Below are positions 11,291 through 19,038 of a stretch of DNA of 54,284 nt, in pieces. Below the pieces are notes generated by a model. That model had not been told where the DNA came from and did not search any database. It worked only from the letters and a program-made list of their open reading frames with translations. The position numbers and the translations under genes are program-made. How positions within the stretch are numbered: the first letter of the stretch is position 1; the number at the start of each line of letters is the position of its first letter. This DNA is from Nitrospira sp. (GTDB lineage Bacteria; Nitrospirota; Nitrospiria; Nitrospirales; Nitrospiraceae), in assembly GCA_024331085.1 (NCBI GenBank), contig JANDJG010000004.1, forward strand, positions 1 through 54,284. The letters run 5' to 3'.

Positions 11291-11714
11291 ACCGCCTGCG
11301 GAGCTCGGGATCGCGAATACCGATCGCAAGAGGGGCGGTCTCGACCTCGTCGCGGGCCGTCGGCCGGCCGGAGAGGACGGGATCGTTCTCGGAAGGGACC
11401 GCCGGCGCGGGGATCTCTCCCACACGGAGAACGATGTCTTTGATCGGTTCCATGCCCACGGCCCGACCGACTTGGTCCAAAAGAGAGGGTTTCAAGAACG
11501 TGAGCTGTTGAAGCCAGACGGAGTTTCGAACGACCAGGTACAGTTTTTTGAAACGAATGTGGGCCGGCCAGGTTTGCGAAGCGAGGGGCTCCCCGACGAT
11601 ATCACGCCACTGGCGCTGCAAGCGGAACTCCAGGAGCTTGGTCTCAAGGCCCAGCCGTTTGGAGAGACCGGATAGAATGGCGCCGCATGAGTCGAGGGAG
11701 CCGGTACGAGGCAT
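11226..11714 (-). CDS. dciA: DciA-like (DUF721) helicase-loading protein
   Basis: 162 residues. The central part, [30 protein letters not shown] followed by [16 protein letters not shown], matches the DUF721 domain of DciA, the replicative helicase operator widespread in bacteria lacking DnaC/DnaI-type loaders. The longest segment quoted is split by the fold: a helix with QWRDIVG, then two strands. Its position next to dnaA, dnaN and gyrase agrees with a replication role. The C-terminal about 55 residues are less conserved and their codons overlap the convergent gene at 10700-11290 by 65 bases. Confidence 0.75.
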   Translation of the reverse strand: MPRTGSLDSCGAILSGLSKRLGLETKLLEFRLQRQWRDIVGEPLASQTWPAHIRFKKLYLVVRNSVWLQQLTFLKPSLLDQVGRAVGMEPIKDIVLRVGEIPAPAVPSENDPVLSGRPTARDEVETAPLAIGIRDPELRRRFTEAIARYPFRQARSRPAKDP

Positions 11715-11828
11715 GGTTCCATCTTAGCAAACGCGAATGGAAATGTCCGAAGATCAAAAAAAAGACGGCGACAACGGGGGCGGCGAGTTTCTTCGGCTTC
11801 CCCTTCTCGATCCGTTCCCGGTGAGATC

Positions 11829-12305
11829 ATGACGCGCGCCGGATCGGAAGACAGCGAAAAGATCATTACGACCAATCGCAAGGCCTACCACGATTATTTT
11901 ATCGAGGAGAAGTTCGAGGCCGGCATCGTGTTGACGGGCACGGAAGTCAAATCGCTCCGTGACGGGCGGGCGAATCTTCAAGACAGCTATGCCGCCGTCA
12001 AGGACGGCGAGGTCTATCTCTATCACTGCCACATCAGCCCTTATCGTCACGGCAATATCATGAATCACGATCCCACCAGGACTCGGAAACTGCTGCTCCA
12101 TCATAAGGAGATCGATAAGCTCATTGGAAAAACGCAGCAGAAAGGGCTGACGCTCGTGCCGCTTCGGATGTATTTTTCTCCTCGGGGCAAGGTGAAGGTT
12201 GAACTTGGATTGGCCAAGGGCAAAAAACAATACGACCGGCGGGAATCAATCAAGGCGCGGGACGCGGGACGCGAAATCGAACGAACAGTTAAGGAGAGAA
12301 GGTAG
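11829..12305 (+). CDS. smpB: SsrA-binding protein SmpB
   Basis: 158 residues, the normal size. The N-terminal beta barrel is clear from [20 protein letters not shown] and [20 protein letters not shown], and the C-terminal tail [15 protein letters not shown] is the conserved SmpB ending that inserts in the decoding site. It binds tmRNA and rescues stalled ribosomes. No tmRNA gene is visible next to it. GGTGAG lies just upstream of the ATG. A hairpin at 12353-12373 may end the transcript. Confidence 0.96.
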   Translation: MTRAGSEDSEKIITTNRKAYHDYFIEEKFEAGIVLTGTEVKSLRDGRANLQDSYAAVKDGEVYLYHCHISPYRHGNIMNHDPTRTRKLLLHHKEIDKLIGKTQQKGLTLVPLRMYFSPRGKVKVELGLAKGKKQYDRRESIKARDAGREIERTVKERR

Positions 12306-12352
12306 AACCGGCTTCGGAGAAGATCGGAAGACATCCACCCGCGCCACATGCT

Positions 12353-12373
12353 CCGTTCTTTGAACAAGAACGG
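12353..12373. terminator. Hairpin between smpB and the microprotein gene
   Basis: CCGTTCTT and AAGAACGG pair perfectly over a five-base loop (TGAAC). No T run follows on either strand, so it is at best a factor-assisted terminator for smpB or for the convergent microprotein transcript. A longer-range inverted pair, AGGTTGCCG (12413-12421) with CGGCAACCT (12464-12472), lies between it and the microprotein stop. Confidence 0.35.
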
Positions 12374-12522
12374 ATTCTTCCGTCCGGTCCGCGCCTCGTT
12401 CGAGCTGAGTCGAGGTTGCCGGTTCAACGGGGAGCTTCTCAGGCACCCCATCGCTCACTGAAGCGGCAACCTGTCCGCAGCCCGTGAGACGGAGGATCGC
12501 TTTCCGACTCCTCCCCCGGGGC

Positions 12523-12621
12523 TTACTTGTTATGCACGTGCGAGACCGTATAAACCAACGCCGTGTACATGACTACCAACACCGCGCTTCCCGCCAATAC
12601 TCCGACAATCAATGCGACCAT
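12523..12621 (-). CDS. 32-residue membrane microprotein
   Basis: A small gene on the minus strand: ATG at 12621, TAA at 12523. The product begins MVALIVGVLAGSAVLV, spans the membrane with about residues 3-26, and ends in a short basic tail SHVHNK. A near-perfect ribosome site, GGAGGT, stands seven bases upstream. Upstream again are a palindrome (12648-12660) and three tandem 11-bp repeats (12671-12703) of the kind bound by OmpR/PhoB-type regulators. It lies downstream of, and on the same strand as, the ftrB-regulator-kinase unit. Function unknown; it could be a small regulator or an oxidase/transport-complex peptide. No homolog is recognised. Confidence 0.65.
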   Translation of the reverse strand: MVALIVGVLAGSAVLVVMYTALVYTVSHVHNK

Positions 12622-12647
12622 GGTATGTACCTCCGTTCTTGAATGCC

Positions 12648-12660
12648 TAGTGTCACACTA
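12648..12660. repeat. 13-bp perfect palindrome in the microprotein promoter
   Basis: TAGTGT-C-ACACTA is a perfect inverted repeat with a one-base centre. On the minus strand its TAGTGT (12660-12655) lies ten bases after the last 11-bp repeat, the place of a -10 element, so the palindrome may be an operator over the promoter core. Confidence 0.45.
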
Positions 12661-12670
12661 CTCCGGCTCT

Positions 12671-12703
12671 ATGAAGACTCCATGAGGAGAGCATGAAGAA
12701 TCC
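12671..12703. promoter_or_regulatory. Three tandem 11-bp repeats, probable OmpR/PhoB-type regulator site
   Basis: ATGAAGACTCC (12671-12681), ATGAGGAGAGC (12682-12692) and ATGAAGAATCC (12693-12703) follow each other without gaps; the shared core is ATGARGA. Eleven-base head-to-tail spacing is the hallmark of sites for winged-helix response regulators. The array ends about 50 bases before the microprotein start codon, and an OmpR-type regulator is encoded at 14230-14913, making it the obvious candidate ligand. Confidence 0.55.
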
Positions 12704-12796
12704 TTCATAATGACGGGAGCGTCGTTGACGGCGGAATCGCGTTTTCAACCCAAGAAGGGGCGGCGGGACGGCTTTCGTCGAGGTTCGGGGCGAGCG

Positions 12797-14233
12797 CTAG
12801 GCGAGCATCGTTTGTTGGAGATAGGCGGGGATGCGCAACGTAAAGACAGAGCCCTGCCCCACGCGGCTGGTTACGGAGATGGTTCCGCCGTGGGCTTCCA
12901 CGATCTCTTTGACGATGGGGAGACCCAAGCCCGTTCCGGCTGCGTCCTCGGCTTTTGCCCATTCGGTCCGATAGAATCGCTCGAACAGATGGGGAATGTG
13001 CTCAGGCTCGATGCCATGGCCCGTGTCCTCGACCTCGATCAATACCTCGCGCCCCTCCGCTCGCGCGCGGACGGTCACGGTTCCGCCCGCGGGGGTGTAG
13101 CGCAGAGCGTTATCGAGCAGATTGATCATCGCTTGCTTGAGCCACTGCGGGTCGCCGAGAATGGGAGGAACCGCCCGAGCGTCCAACGACAGGGTGATCC
13201 GCCGGTCATTCGCCAACAACGCCAGTTCCTGCACGATCTCGTGAAGGAAGGGTTCTACCTCAAGAGGAGCCAGTTGGACGGGCGGTTTACTGCTCGTGAA
13301 TTTGGCGAGCGTCAACAAAGGTCTGGTCAAGGCGATGAGCCGATCCACCTGTTCGAGATTGCTGAGGAGCACGTCGCGGTATTCGTCGGCGGTCCTGGCC
13401 TTGAGAAGCGCCACCTCCAAGTTGCCGCGCAGGATGGTCAAGGGCGTTTTCATTTCGTGGGCCGCGATCTCGCAAAAATTTCGCTGGGTCTCGCTGTTCC
13501 GTTGGAATTGATCCAACACGGAGTTGACGGCCTGGGTGAGCCGCCGGAACTCGGTATAAGGAGAATCCAAGGCTAACCGCTTCCCCAAATCGGCCTCGGA
13601 CATGGTTTCGGCGCCAGCGCACAAGGCCTCGATCGGGGTCAGCACCTTCTTGGCCAGCCACAGGCTGCCCAGCCAGGTGACGAGCAGCGTGGCGCCGGAG
13701 CTTATGATCAGCAAGACCAAGAGTTCGCTGAGCGCCGTCTGATAATGAAGCAGCGACGTTTCCGCTTGCAGCACGTAGCGCACGACTCCTTGGCGGGTGA
13801 CGGAGACAAACAGCCGCCGGGCGGGCGTGCCGTCCGGCATCGCCACCGTTTCATAGACCGTGCGTTCGAGCAGCACGCGGTCGAGCATGCGGGGCGAGAT
13901 CAGCGGAAAAGCCGAAGCATTGGGACTTTTCCATAATAACCGGCCGTCCGGCGAGAACACGCGGAGCGAGTGGACGACGCCGTGCAGGTCACGTTGTTCC
14001 TTGATGCCGAGATTGGCGTCGGATGGAAATCCCGCGTCTTGTCCGCGGTTGTCGAGGATGTCGGGGTGGCGATCGATGATCCCGGCGAGGGTCTCCGCCA
14101 ACTCCAACAGCCGTCCATCCACGAATCGATGGAGCAGGGTTTCGTTCGCGAAATACACCAGCGCGGAAAATCCCAGCAGCCAGGCCATGAGCATGAGCGC
14201 GAATCGGCTGATGAGATCGCGCAACGATGTCAT
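12797..14233 (-). CDS. Sensor histidine kinase with periplasmic domain
   Basis: 478 residues. Membrane helix 1 is about residues 8-30, a periplasmic domain about 31-167, and helix 2 about 168-194, followed by HAMP, HisKA and HATPase_c. The phosphorylated histidine is His259 in AAHEMKTPLT. The N box reads INLLDNALRYTP, and the G boxes include EDTGHGIEP and GTGLGLPIV. It overlaps the regulator gene by four bases (ATGA), so the two are translationally coupled. The periplasmic domain has no recognised ligand signature; metal or envelope stress sensing, as in CusS-like kinases, is possible but not shown. Confidence 0.9.
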   Translation of the reverse strand: MTSLRDLISRFALMLMAWLLGFSALVYFANETLLHRFVDGRLLELAETLAGIIDRHPDILDNRGQDAGFPSDANLGIKEQRDLHGVVHSLRVFSPDGRLLWKSPNASAFPLISPRMLDRVLLERTVYETVAMPDGTPARRLFVSVTRQGVVRYVLQAETSLLHYQTALSELLVLLIISSGATLLVTWLGSLWLAKKVLTPIEALCAGAETMSEADLGKRLALDSPYTEFRRLTQAVNSVLDQFQRNSETQRNFCEIAAHEMKTPLTILRGNLEVALLKARTADEYRDVLLSNLEQVDRLIALTRPLLTLAKFTSSKPPVQLAPLEVEPFLHEIVQELALLANDRRITLSLDARAVPPILGDPQWLKQAMINLLDNALRYTPAGGTVTVRARAEGREVLIEVEDTGHGIEPEHIPHLFERFYRTEWAKAEDAAGTGLGLPIVKEIVEAHGGTISVTSRVGQGSVFTLRIPAYLQQTMLA

Positions 14234-14913
14234 GCCGACTGCTCCGGGTCCTCCAGCATGTAGCCCGCGCCGCGCACCGTCGTGATGAGCGGCGGAGAAA
14301 AATTATGGTCGATCTTCGCCCGCAGGGCTCGAATATGGGCGTCCACGATGTTGGTCATGGGGTCGTAGCTGATGTCCCAGACGTGTTCGATGATGACCGT
14401 TCGGGTCAGGACGCGGTTCTTGTTCCGAAGGAGAAATTCCAGCAGCGCGTATTCCTTGTTGGTCAGCGAGATTTCCTGACCGGCCCGCCAGACGCGGTGT
14501 GTCACCGGGTCCAGCGTCAAATCGGCCGCGTGCAAATGAGCCGACGGCTGGGCGCCGCCCCGACGCAGAAGGGCCCTGATGCGCGCCAACAATTCGACGA
14601 AGGCAAAGGGCTTCGCCATAAATTGATCCGCGCCGATGTCAAAACCGGACACCTTCGTCTCCACGGTGTTGCGCGCGGTCAACAGCAGGACCGGCGTCAT
14701 GTTGCCTTTGGCTCGAATGCTCCGGCAAAGAGCAAGGCCGTCAAGCTTGGGAAGCATGACGTCCAAAATCAGCAGGTCGTAGGGATTGCTCAACGCCATG
14801 GCGAGCCCCGCTTCACCGTCCGCCGCGAAGTCCACGGCATAGTTTTCTTCCTTGAGGCCCTTGCGGATGAACTGCGCCAGATCCAAGTCGTCTTCGACGA
14901 GGAGAATGCGCAT
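14230..14913 (-). CDS. OmpR-family response regulator
   Basis: 227 residues: receiver domain (about 1-120) with acidic pocket EDD at residues 7-9 and phosphoacceptor Asp51 in LLILDVMLP, then a winged-helix DNA-binding domain (about 130-220) with the typical LTNKEYALLEFLLRNKNRVL and TTVRGAGYML. It most resembles CusR/PcoR-type regulators. It overlaps the kinase by four bases and follows the ferredoxin:thioredoxin reductase gene after 18 bases, so all three should share a transcript. The 11-bp repeats at 12671-12703 are a likely target. Confidence 0.92.
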   Translation of the reverse strand: MRILLVEDDLDLAQFIRKGLKEENYAVDFAADGEAGLAMALSNPYDLLILDVMLPKLDGLALCRSIRAKGNMTPVLLLTARNTVETKVSGFDIGADQFMAKPFAFVELLARIRALLRRGGAQPSAHLHAADLTLDPVTHRVWRAGQEISLTNKEYALLEFLLRNKNRVLTRTVIIEHVWDISYDPMTNIVDAHIRALRAKIDHNFSPPLITTVRGAGYMLEDPEQSA

Positions 14914-14931
14914 GGCGCTCCTTCCTTCCGG

Positions 14932-15369
14932 TCACGGAAGTTGCGAACTCGTCGGTGCTTCGCCCGGTCTCGAAACCTGACCCGCCGCTTTGTGCTTGAG
15001 CGCGCGTCCTTTCCCCGGGGTGGGGTCGGGAACGATCCCATAGATTTCCCGGCCTTCATGCCCTTCTGGGAGATATTCGGTGATCGGCATGCCGTCTTCG
15101 CGGACGAAGAGCAGGCAATGACAATACTTGTAGATCTGCATTTCGTCGCAGGCGCAGATCCAACGCCGCAGTTTGGCTTCCGCCTGCTTATCCTTGTAAA
15201 AATTGCATGGGCAGAGCGGTTTGCCAAGCTCGTCCACGTGCATCGCCAGACCCTTGACGACCGCCTCGGTAACGGAGGGGTTGGGATGCATGACGGTGCC
15301 GCTCTTCTCGGCGTATCCCCGCACGAACTTGACGATCTTCTCGAGACTCTCTTGTGTTGGTTCAGCCAC
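14932..15369 (-). CDS. ftrB: Ferredoxin:thioredoxin reductase, catalytic subunit
   Basis: 145 residues. Six cysteines and a histidine occur in the exact FTR pattern: CPC, 16 residues, CAC, 8 residues, CHC (CPCNFYKDK..., CACDEMQIYKYCHC). The second pair is CAC rather than the usual CPC, but all cluster ligands and the redox disulfide cysteines are kept. It reduces thioredoxin with electrons from ferredoxin through a 4Fe-4S cluster. No variable (A) subunit is seen. The start is a GTG at 15369 with GGAG upstream. It heads the unit with the response regulator and kinase, an unusual link between thiol redox and signal transduction. The C-terminal about 25 residues are unstructured. Confidence 0.9.
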   Translation of the reverse strand: MAEPTQESLEKIVKFVRGYAEKSGTVMHPNPSVTEAVVKGLAMHVDELGKPLCPCNFYKDKQAEAKLRRWICACDEMQIYKYCHCLLFVREDGMPITEYLPEGHEGREIYGIVPDPTPGKGRALKHKAAGQVSRPGEAPTSSQLP

Positions 15370-15412
15370 GGACCGCTCCTCTCTATTTCAAGCAGAAACG
15401 ACGCTGTCCGCT

Positions 15413-15443
15413 AGTTTACAGGGGAATTTTGCTCCATTACAAT
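15413..15443. promoter_or_regulatory. Overlapping face-to-face promoters of the ftrB unit and the NorD-like gene
   Basis: Rightward: TTTACA (15415-15420), 17 bases, TACAAT (15438-15443), both 5/6. Leftward: TTGTAA (15442-15437), 18 bases, TAAACT (15418-15413), each 4/6. The -35 of one promoter is the -10 of the other, so polymerase could occupy only one direction at a time. Confidence 0.5.
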
Positions 15444-15473
15444 CGAGGCCTTTCATCCTTAGCCGTGGGACTC

Positions 15474-18400
15474 ATGAGCGACGGTTCGGTCCAAAGTGTA
15501 TTGGCAAACCGGCTGGCCGCCGGCCTGGGCGCCGAGGCCGCTCGCGCGTTTGTCGCGCGGACGGAAGCGGCGGCGGATCGGCCCGATGCCGTGGCGCACG
15601 TCGCGATCCTGTTGGACGAGCTCGAGGCGACATCGGCCAAGGTGGCACGGGCTGCGGTTGACGCACTCCCCGAGCTTGATCGGCACGGCGGACTTTCCGT
15701 GATCGTTCCATGGCTGGACATGGGCGTCGTGTTGGCTCAATCGTCCGGAGCCGCCGCCTTGAGATACTTCAAGGAAAGCCCCATGATCCTCGGTTTGCTG
15801 AAACGAACCGAGACGCGCAGGGAGGCCCTCGCCGTCGGGATCGAAGCCGCCGATCGCGACGTCATGGCGGCGTGGGAATTTTTGCGCGTCGCGCCGGATC
15901 TTGAGAGGACGATGCCGTTCGAGGAGGCCAGGCGCTGGCTCGACGTCGGTCTTGAACTGGCGGCGGTCGACTCGGTGGCGGGCATCGAGTACGTCCGGCA
16001 AATGGCCCGCGTGGCCGCCGTGCTGCGAATCGAGGACGTCCGAACGTGGCTGTCGGTGGGCACGCATCTCGTCACTCCCAATACGTTGGGCAAGCCGGAT
16101 TATCTGGCCATGATCGAGTTCATGCGCACGAGCCCGACGGTGTTGGGGGAAATCGAACAGCCCGCCGTTCGTGCGCAGTCGCTGCGGGTGGCATCGTCGT
16201 TGGCCGAACGTTCTCCTGAGTCGGCGGTCGCATGGCTTGCGGAGTCTCCACAGATTCTGCGCGCGCTTCCGTCGGAGGAGCGGCGGCTCGAATTGCTGCG
16301 ATATGCCGTCCTGCTTGCCGAACGCGACGCGGAGGCGGCACTTCTCTACCTTCGGCGCGGCCCGGATATCATGGCGTTGATCGGAGAGGGACCTCAAGCC
16401 CGATCCCGGTTTGAGACGTGGCTGAAGGCCGGCATGGACGTGTTGACCTACAGCCGGGAGGGGGGACGGGTCTATTTTGGGATGGAATCCCGCAACGCCC
16501 TTGCCTCGCTTGAACGGGCGATGGCGGGTGTCCCGCTTCGGCGGGTCGCCCGGAGGATCAAACTGTTCGTTCAGGGACTCTGCGGAACGGATGTCACGAT
16601 CGCAGCGCTTCCCGAGTCGGCGTCGGCCGGCGCCAGAGCGACGGTCAGCCCGGACGGACGCACGATGTTCTTGCCGGCGATCCTTCGCCGCTACGCCACA
16701 GCAGAGGAAAATGAACGGTGGGCCATGGTCATGGCGGCGCACGAAGCCGGTCACTTGCAATTCGGCACGTATCGGCTCAGGCTGGCGGCGCTAGCCGATG
16801 TGATCGAGGAGGTCCGGCAACGATACGGCCGTTTATTGCATCCCGTCCCCGGGACGTTGAACGCGTTGTTTCAACTTTATCCGTTGCCCAAGCTGGCGCA
16901 GGATCTATGGATCATCTTGGAGGATGCGCGGGTTGAGTTCCTGCTCCAAACGGAATACCCGGGATTGCGGCGCGATCTCGCCCTCTTGGCGGCCGAGGCC
17001 GTGACGTCTCGGCGCAGCGATCAGACGACCACGGTCACGGAACTGATGGTCGACGGGCTCTTTCGACTTTCGACGGGCGAGTCTCCCGATTCGGCGGTCC
17101 CTCGGGCGATCAAGCGGGAGGTCTCCGAGCTGTGGGCTCTGTGCCGGCCGCTTTTCCGGAAGGAGGCGACGGCGGAGGATGCCGTGCGTCTGGCCGACGA
17201 GCTGTACGTCAAGATCGAGGAACTGGCGGCGTCGCGCTCGAAGCGACCGGGGGATGATTCGTGGAAGGACCGGACGGCCGATGAAAGTCAGACGGCACCG
17301 TCGTCCCCCGTCGTTTCGGAACAACCGACCGATATGTACCGTCCTTTGATCAACCACGCTCATCGCGGTGAGATGAATCCGGAGTTCATTACGTGGGGCG
17401 GGGAGCCGATCGAACGGGGCGATGAACAAGACGACAAGGGAAGCGGGACGACCGGTGCCGGTCAAGAAGGCTCGTTTTCCGGCCGAAGCGACGCGGTCTC
17501 TGGCGCCGAGCGGGGAGGTCGCAGGCCCGATGCGAGCGACACGCCGGCCGGCGGTCAGCGGATGCCCGCCGCCGTTGAGGAGTTGCTGTCGGTCGATGTC
17601 GAGCAGAGATTGAAGCCTGAATCGGCGGTGTCCGCGGAACGGACCGTCCGTTATCCGGAGTGGGATTATTCGATTCAGGATTACCGCGTCAACCGCTGCC
17701 GAGTCATCGAACGGCCTGCGGATACCGGCTCCGACGACGGCATCGAGACGATTCTTGCGAGTCGTCGCAGCGAGATCGCGTCGCTTCGGAAACTCTTTGA
17801 GAGCCTGCGTCCCGTCGCCTACCGCCGCGTCCCCGGACAACCGGAGGGGGACGATCCGGACCTCGACGCCGTCGTCCGAAGGGCCGCGGAATTGCGGGCG
17901 GGGCTGGAGGGAAGCGATCGTGTGTATATTCGACGGGACAAGCGGGATCGTAGCGTCGCCGCCGCGTTCTTGGTCGATATCAGCGGATCGACGAGCCGGA
18001 AGCTCGACGGCGGGCGCCGGGTCATCGATATCGAGAAGGAAAGCCTGGTGCTGCTCTGTGAGGCGCTGGAGGCGGTCGGGGATCAATACGGTCTCTACGC
18101 CTATTCCGGCGAGGGGGCCGCGTCGGTCGATTTTTTCGTCGTCAAGGATTTCGACGATCGATTGGGAACGGTTGCCGCTCATCGGTTGGGGGGACTCGGC
18201 CCTCAACGACAAAATCGAGACGGGGCGGCGATTCGCCACGCCTCGGCCAAGTTGCTCAAGCGGAGCGCTAAGCATCGACTGTTGATCCTCCTGAGCGACG
18301 GCAGGCCGCTGGACGGGGACGATTACAAGGACGACTACGCCGTGGAGGATACCAAGAAAGCGTTGCAAGAGGCTCGGCGGCACGGCATCCATCCGTTTTG

Positions 18401-18530
18401 CGTGACCATCGACGGCGAGACGACCGAGTACCAACGGCGCATGTACGGCGACGTGCGATTCGTGGTCATCGATCGCGTCGAGTCGCTGCCGACGCGACTG
18501 CCGAACGTGTATCGGCGGCTGACGGCGTGA
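15474..18530 (+). CDS. NorD/CbbO-like VWA-domain activator protein
   Basis: 1018 residues from ATG 15474. The long N-terminal half is a helical repeat region with recurring units such as AVAWLAESPQILRAL. A HEAGH motif occurs at residues 423-427 (MAAHEAGHLQFGTYRL). The C-terminal von Willebrand A domain has a full MIDAS motif DISGS near residue 835 and LSDGRPLDGDD. This architecture is that of NorD and CbbO, which work with a MoxR-type AAA+ ATPase (NorQ/CbbQ) to activate or insert metal cofactors into enzymes such as NO reductase or RuBisCO. No MoxR ATPase or such target is encoded in the window. A promoter is well placed at 15415-15443. Confidence 0.8.
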   Translation: MSDGSVQSVLANRLAAGLGAEAARAFVARTEAAADRPDAVAHVAILLDELEATSAKVARAAVDALPELDRHGGLSVIVPWLDMGVVLAQSSGAAALRYFKESPMILGLLKRTETRREALAVGIEAADRDVMAAWEFLRVAPDLERTMPFEEARRWLDVGLELAAVDSVAGIEYVRQMARVAAVLRIEDVRTWLSVGTHLVTPNTLGKPDYLAMIEFMRTSPTVLGEIEQPAVRAQSLRVASSLAERSPESAVAWLAESPQILRALPSEERRLELLRYAVLLAERDAEAALLYLRRGPDIMALIGEGPQARSRFETWLKAGMDVLTYSREGGRVYFGMESRNALASLERAMAGVPLRRVARRIKLFVQGLCGTDVTIAALPESASAGARATVSPDGRTMFLPAILRRYATAEENERWAMVMAAHEAGHLQFGTYRLRLAALADVIEEVRQRYGRLLHPVPGTLNALFQLYPLPKLAQDLWIILEDARVEFLLQTEYPGLRRDLALLAAEAVTSRRSDQTTTVTELMVDGLFRLSTGESPDSAVPRAIKREVSELWALCRPLFRKEATAEDAVRLADELYVKIEELAASRSKRPGDDSWKDRTADESQTAPSSPVVSEQPTDMYRPLINHAHRGEMNPEFITWGGEPIERGDEQDDKGSGTTGAGQEGSFSGRSDAVSGAERGGRRPDASDTPAGGQRMPAAVEELLSVDVEQRLKPESAVSAERTVRYPEWDYSIQDYRVNRCRVIERPADTGSDDGIETILASRRSEIASLRKLFESLRPVAYRRVPGQPEGDDPDLDAVVRRAAELRAGLEGSDRVYIRRDKRDRSVAAAFLVDISGSTSRKLDGGRRVIDIEKESLVLLCEALEAVGDQYGLYAYSGEGAASVDFFVVKDFDDRLGTVAAHRLGGLGPQRQNRDGAAIRHASAKLLKRSAKHRLLILLSDGRPLDGDDYKDDYAVEDTKKALQEARRHGIHPFCVTIDGETTEYQRRMYGDVRFVVIDRVESLPTRLPNVYRRLTA

Positions 18531-18546
18531 AAGACGACAAAAGCGA

Positions 18547-18957
18547 ATGCAAGAGGGAAAAGTGACGGGAAAACCGTCCGTTCCGCCATGGCTCTATAAA
18601 CTGTTTACGGGGCACCAGTATCCCTACGTCCGCCGGTTGGCCAAGTTCGCCCAACCGATGGCGCCGGGACAGGATCGTCCTGAGCCGACCAAGGAGATGA
18701 TCGAAGCCAAGTTCTGGGAGGTCTTTCCGCGTTGTCGCGTCAAGGTGTTGCAAGAAGTAAAGGAAGGGATGATCGTCGTATTTCACGAACTGGGAGAGTA
18801 TCCGCCCGGGGGGTATGGGGAGCTGGTCGAGAATCCCGAAGAGTTTCTGGCAAGCCGGTACGGCAAAAAGAAGATCAAACTCAATTTTTACGATGGAGAG
18901 AATTTTGTCTGCACGATCAACTTCAAAGTGGCGGGTTGGACGGAACATGAGGGGTGA
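18547..18957 (+). CDS. Hypothetical protein
   Basis: 136 residues, not recognised. It starts 16 bases after the NorD-like gene, so cotranscription is likely. It is a small soluble protein with a strongly charged centre (EPTKEMIEAKFWEVF), a probable beta-rich second half (EGMIVVFHELGEYPPGG, KKIKLNFYDGENFVC) and one cysteine near the C-terminus. No signal peptide or membrane segment is visible. Proximity suggests an accessory of the NorD-like protein, but nothing in the sequence proves it. Confidence 0.6.
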   Translation: MQEGKVTGKPSVPPWLYKLFTGHQYPYVRRLAKFAQPMAPGQDRPEPTKEMIEAKFWEVFPRCRVKVLQEVKEGMIVVFHELGEYPPGGYGELVENPEEFLASRYGKKKIKLNFYDGENFVCTINFKVAGWTEHEG

Positions 18958-19038
18958 AGGACAGGCCGATGCCGAGCGAGCAAGCCGGCGAATCTTGACG
19001 CGGTGGTCAACTATGCCTTCGTGTGGGAGGGGCGGATT

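Noticed and set aside
12306-12522. tmRNA (ssrA) gene next to smpB
   Set aside because: No tRNA-like ends or tag-peptide frame could be seen on either strand.
12710-13576. Plus-strand frame of 288 codons opposite the sensor kinase
   Set aside because: Mirror of the kinase coding strand with biased composition and no motif.
14227-15414. Plus-strand frame of 395 codons opposite the regulator and ftrB
   Set aside because: Antisense shadow of two firmly identified genes.
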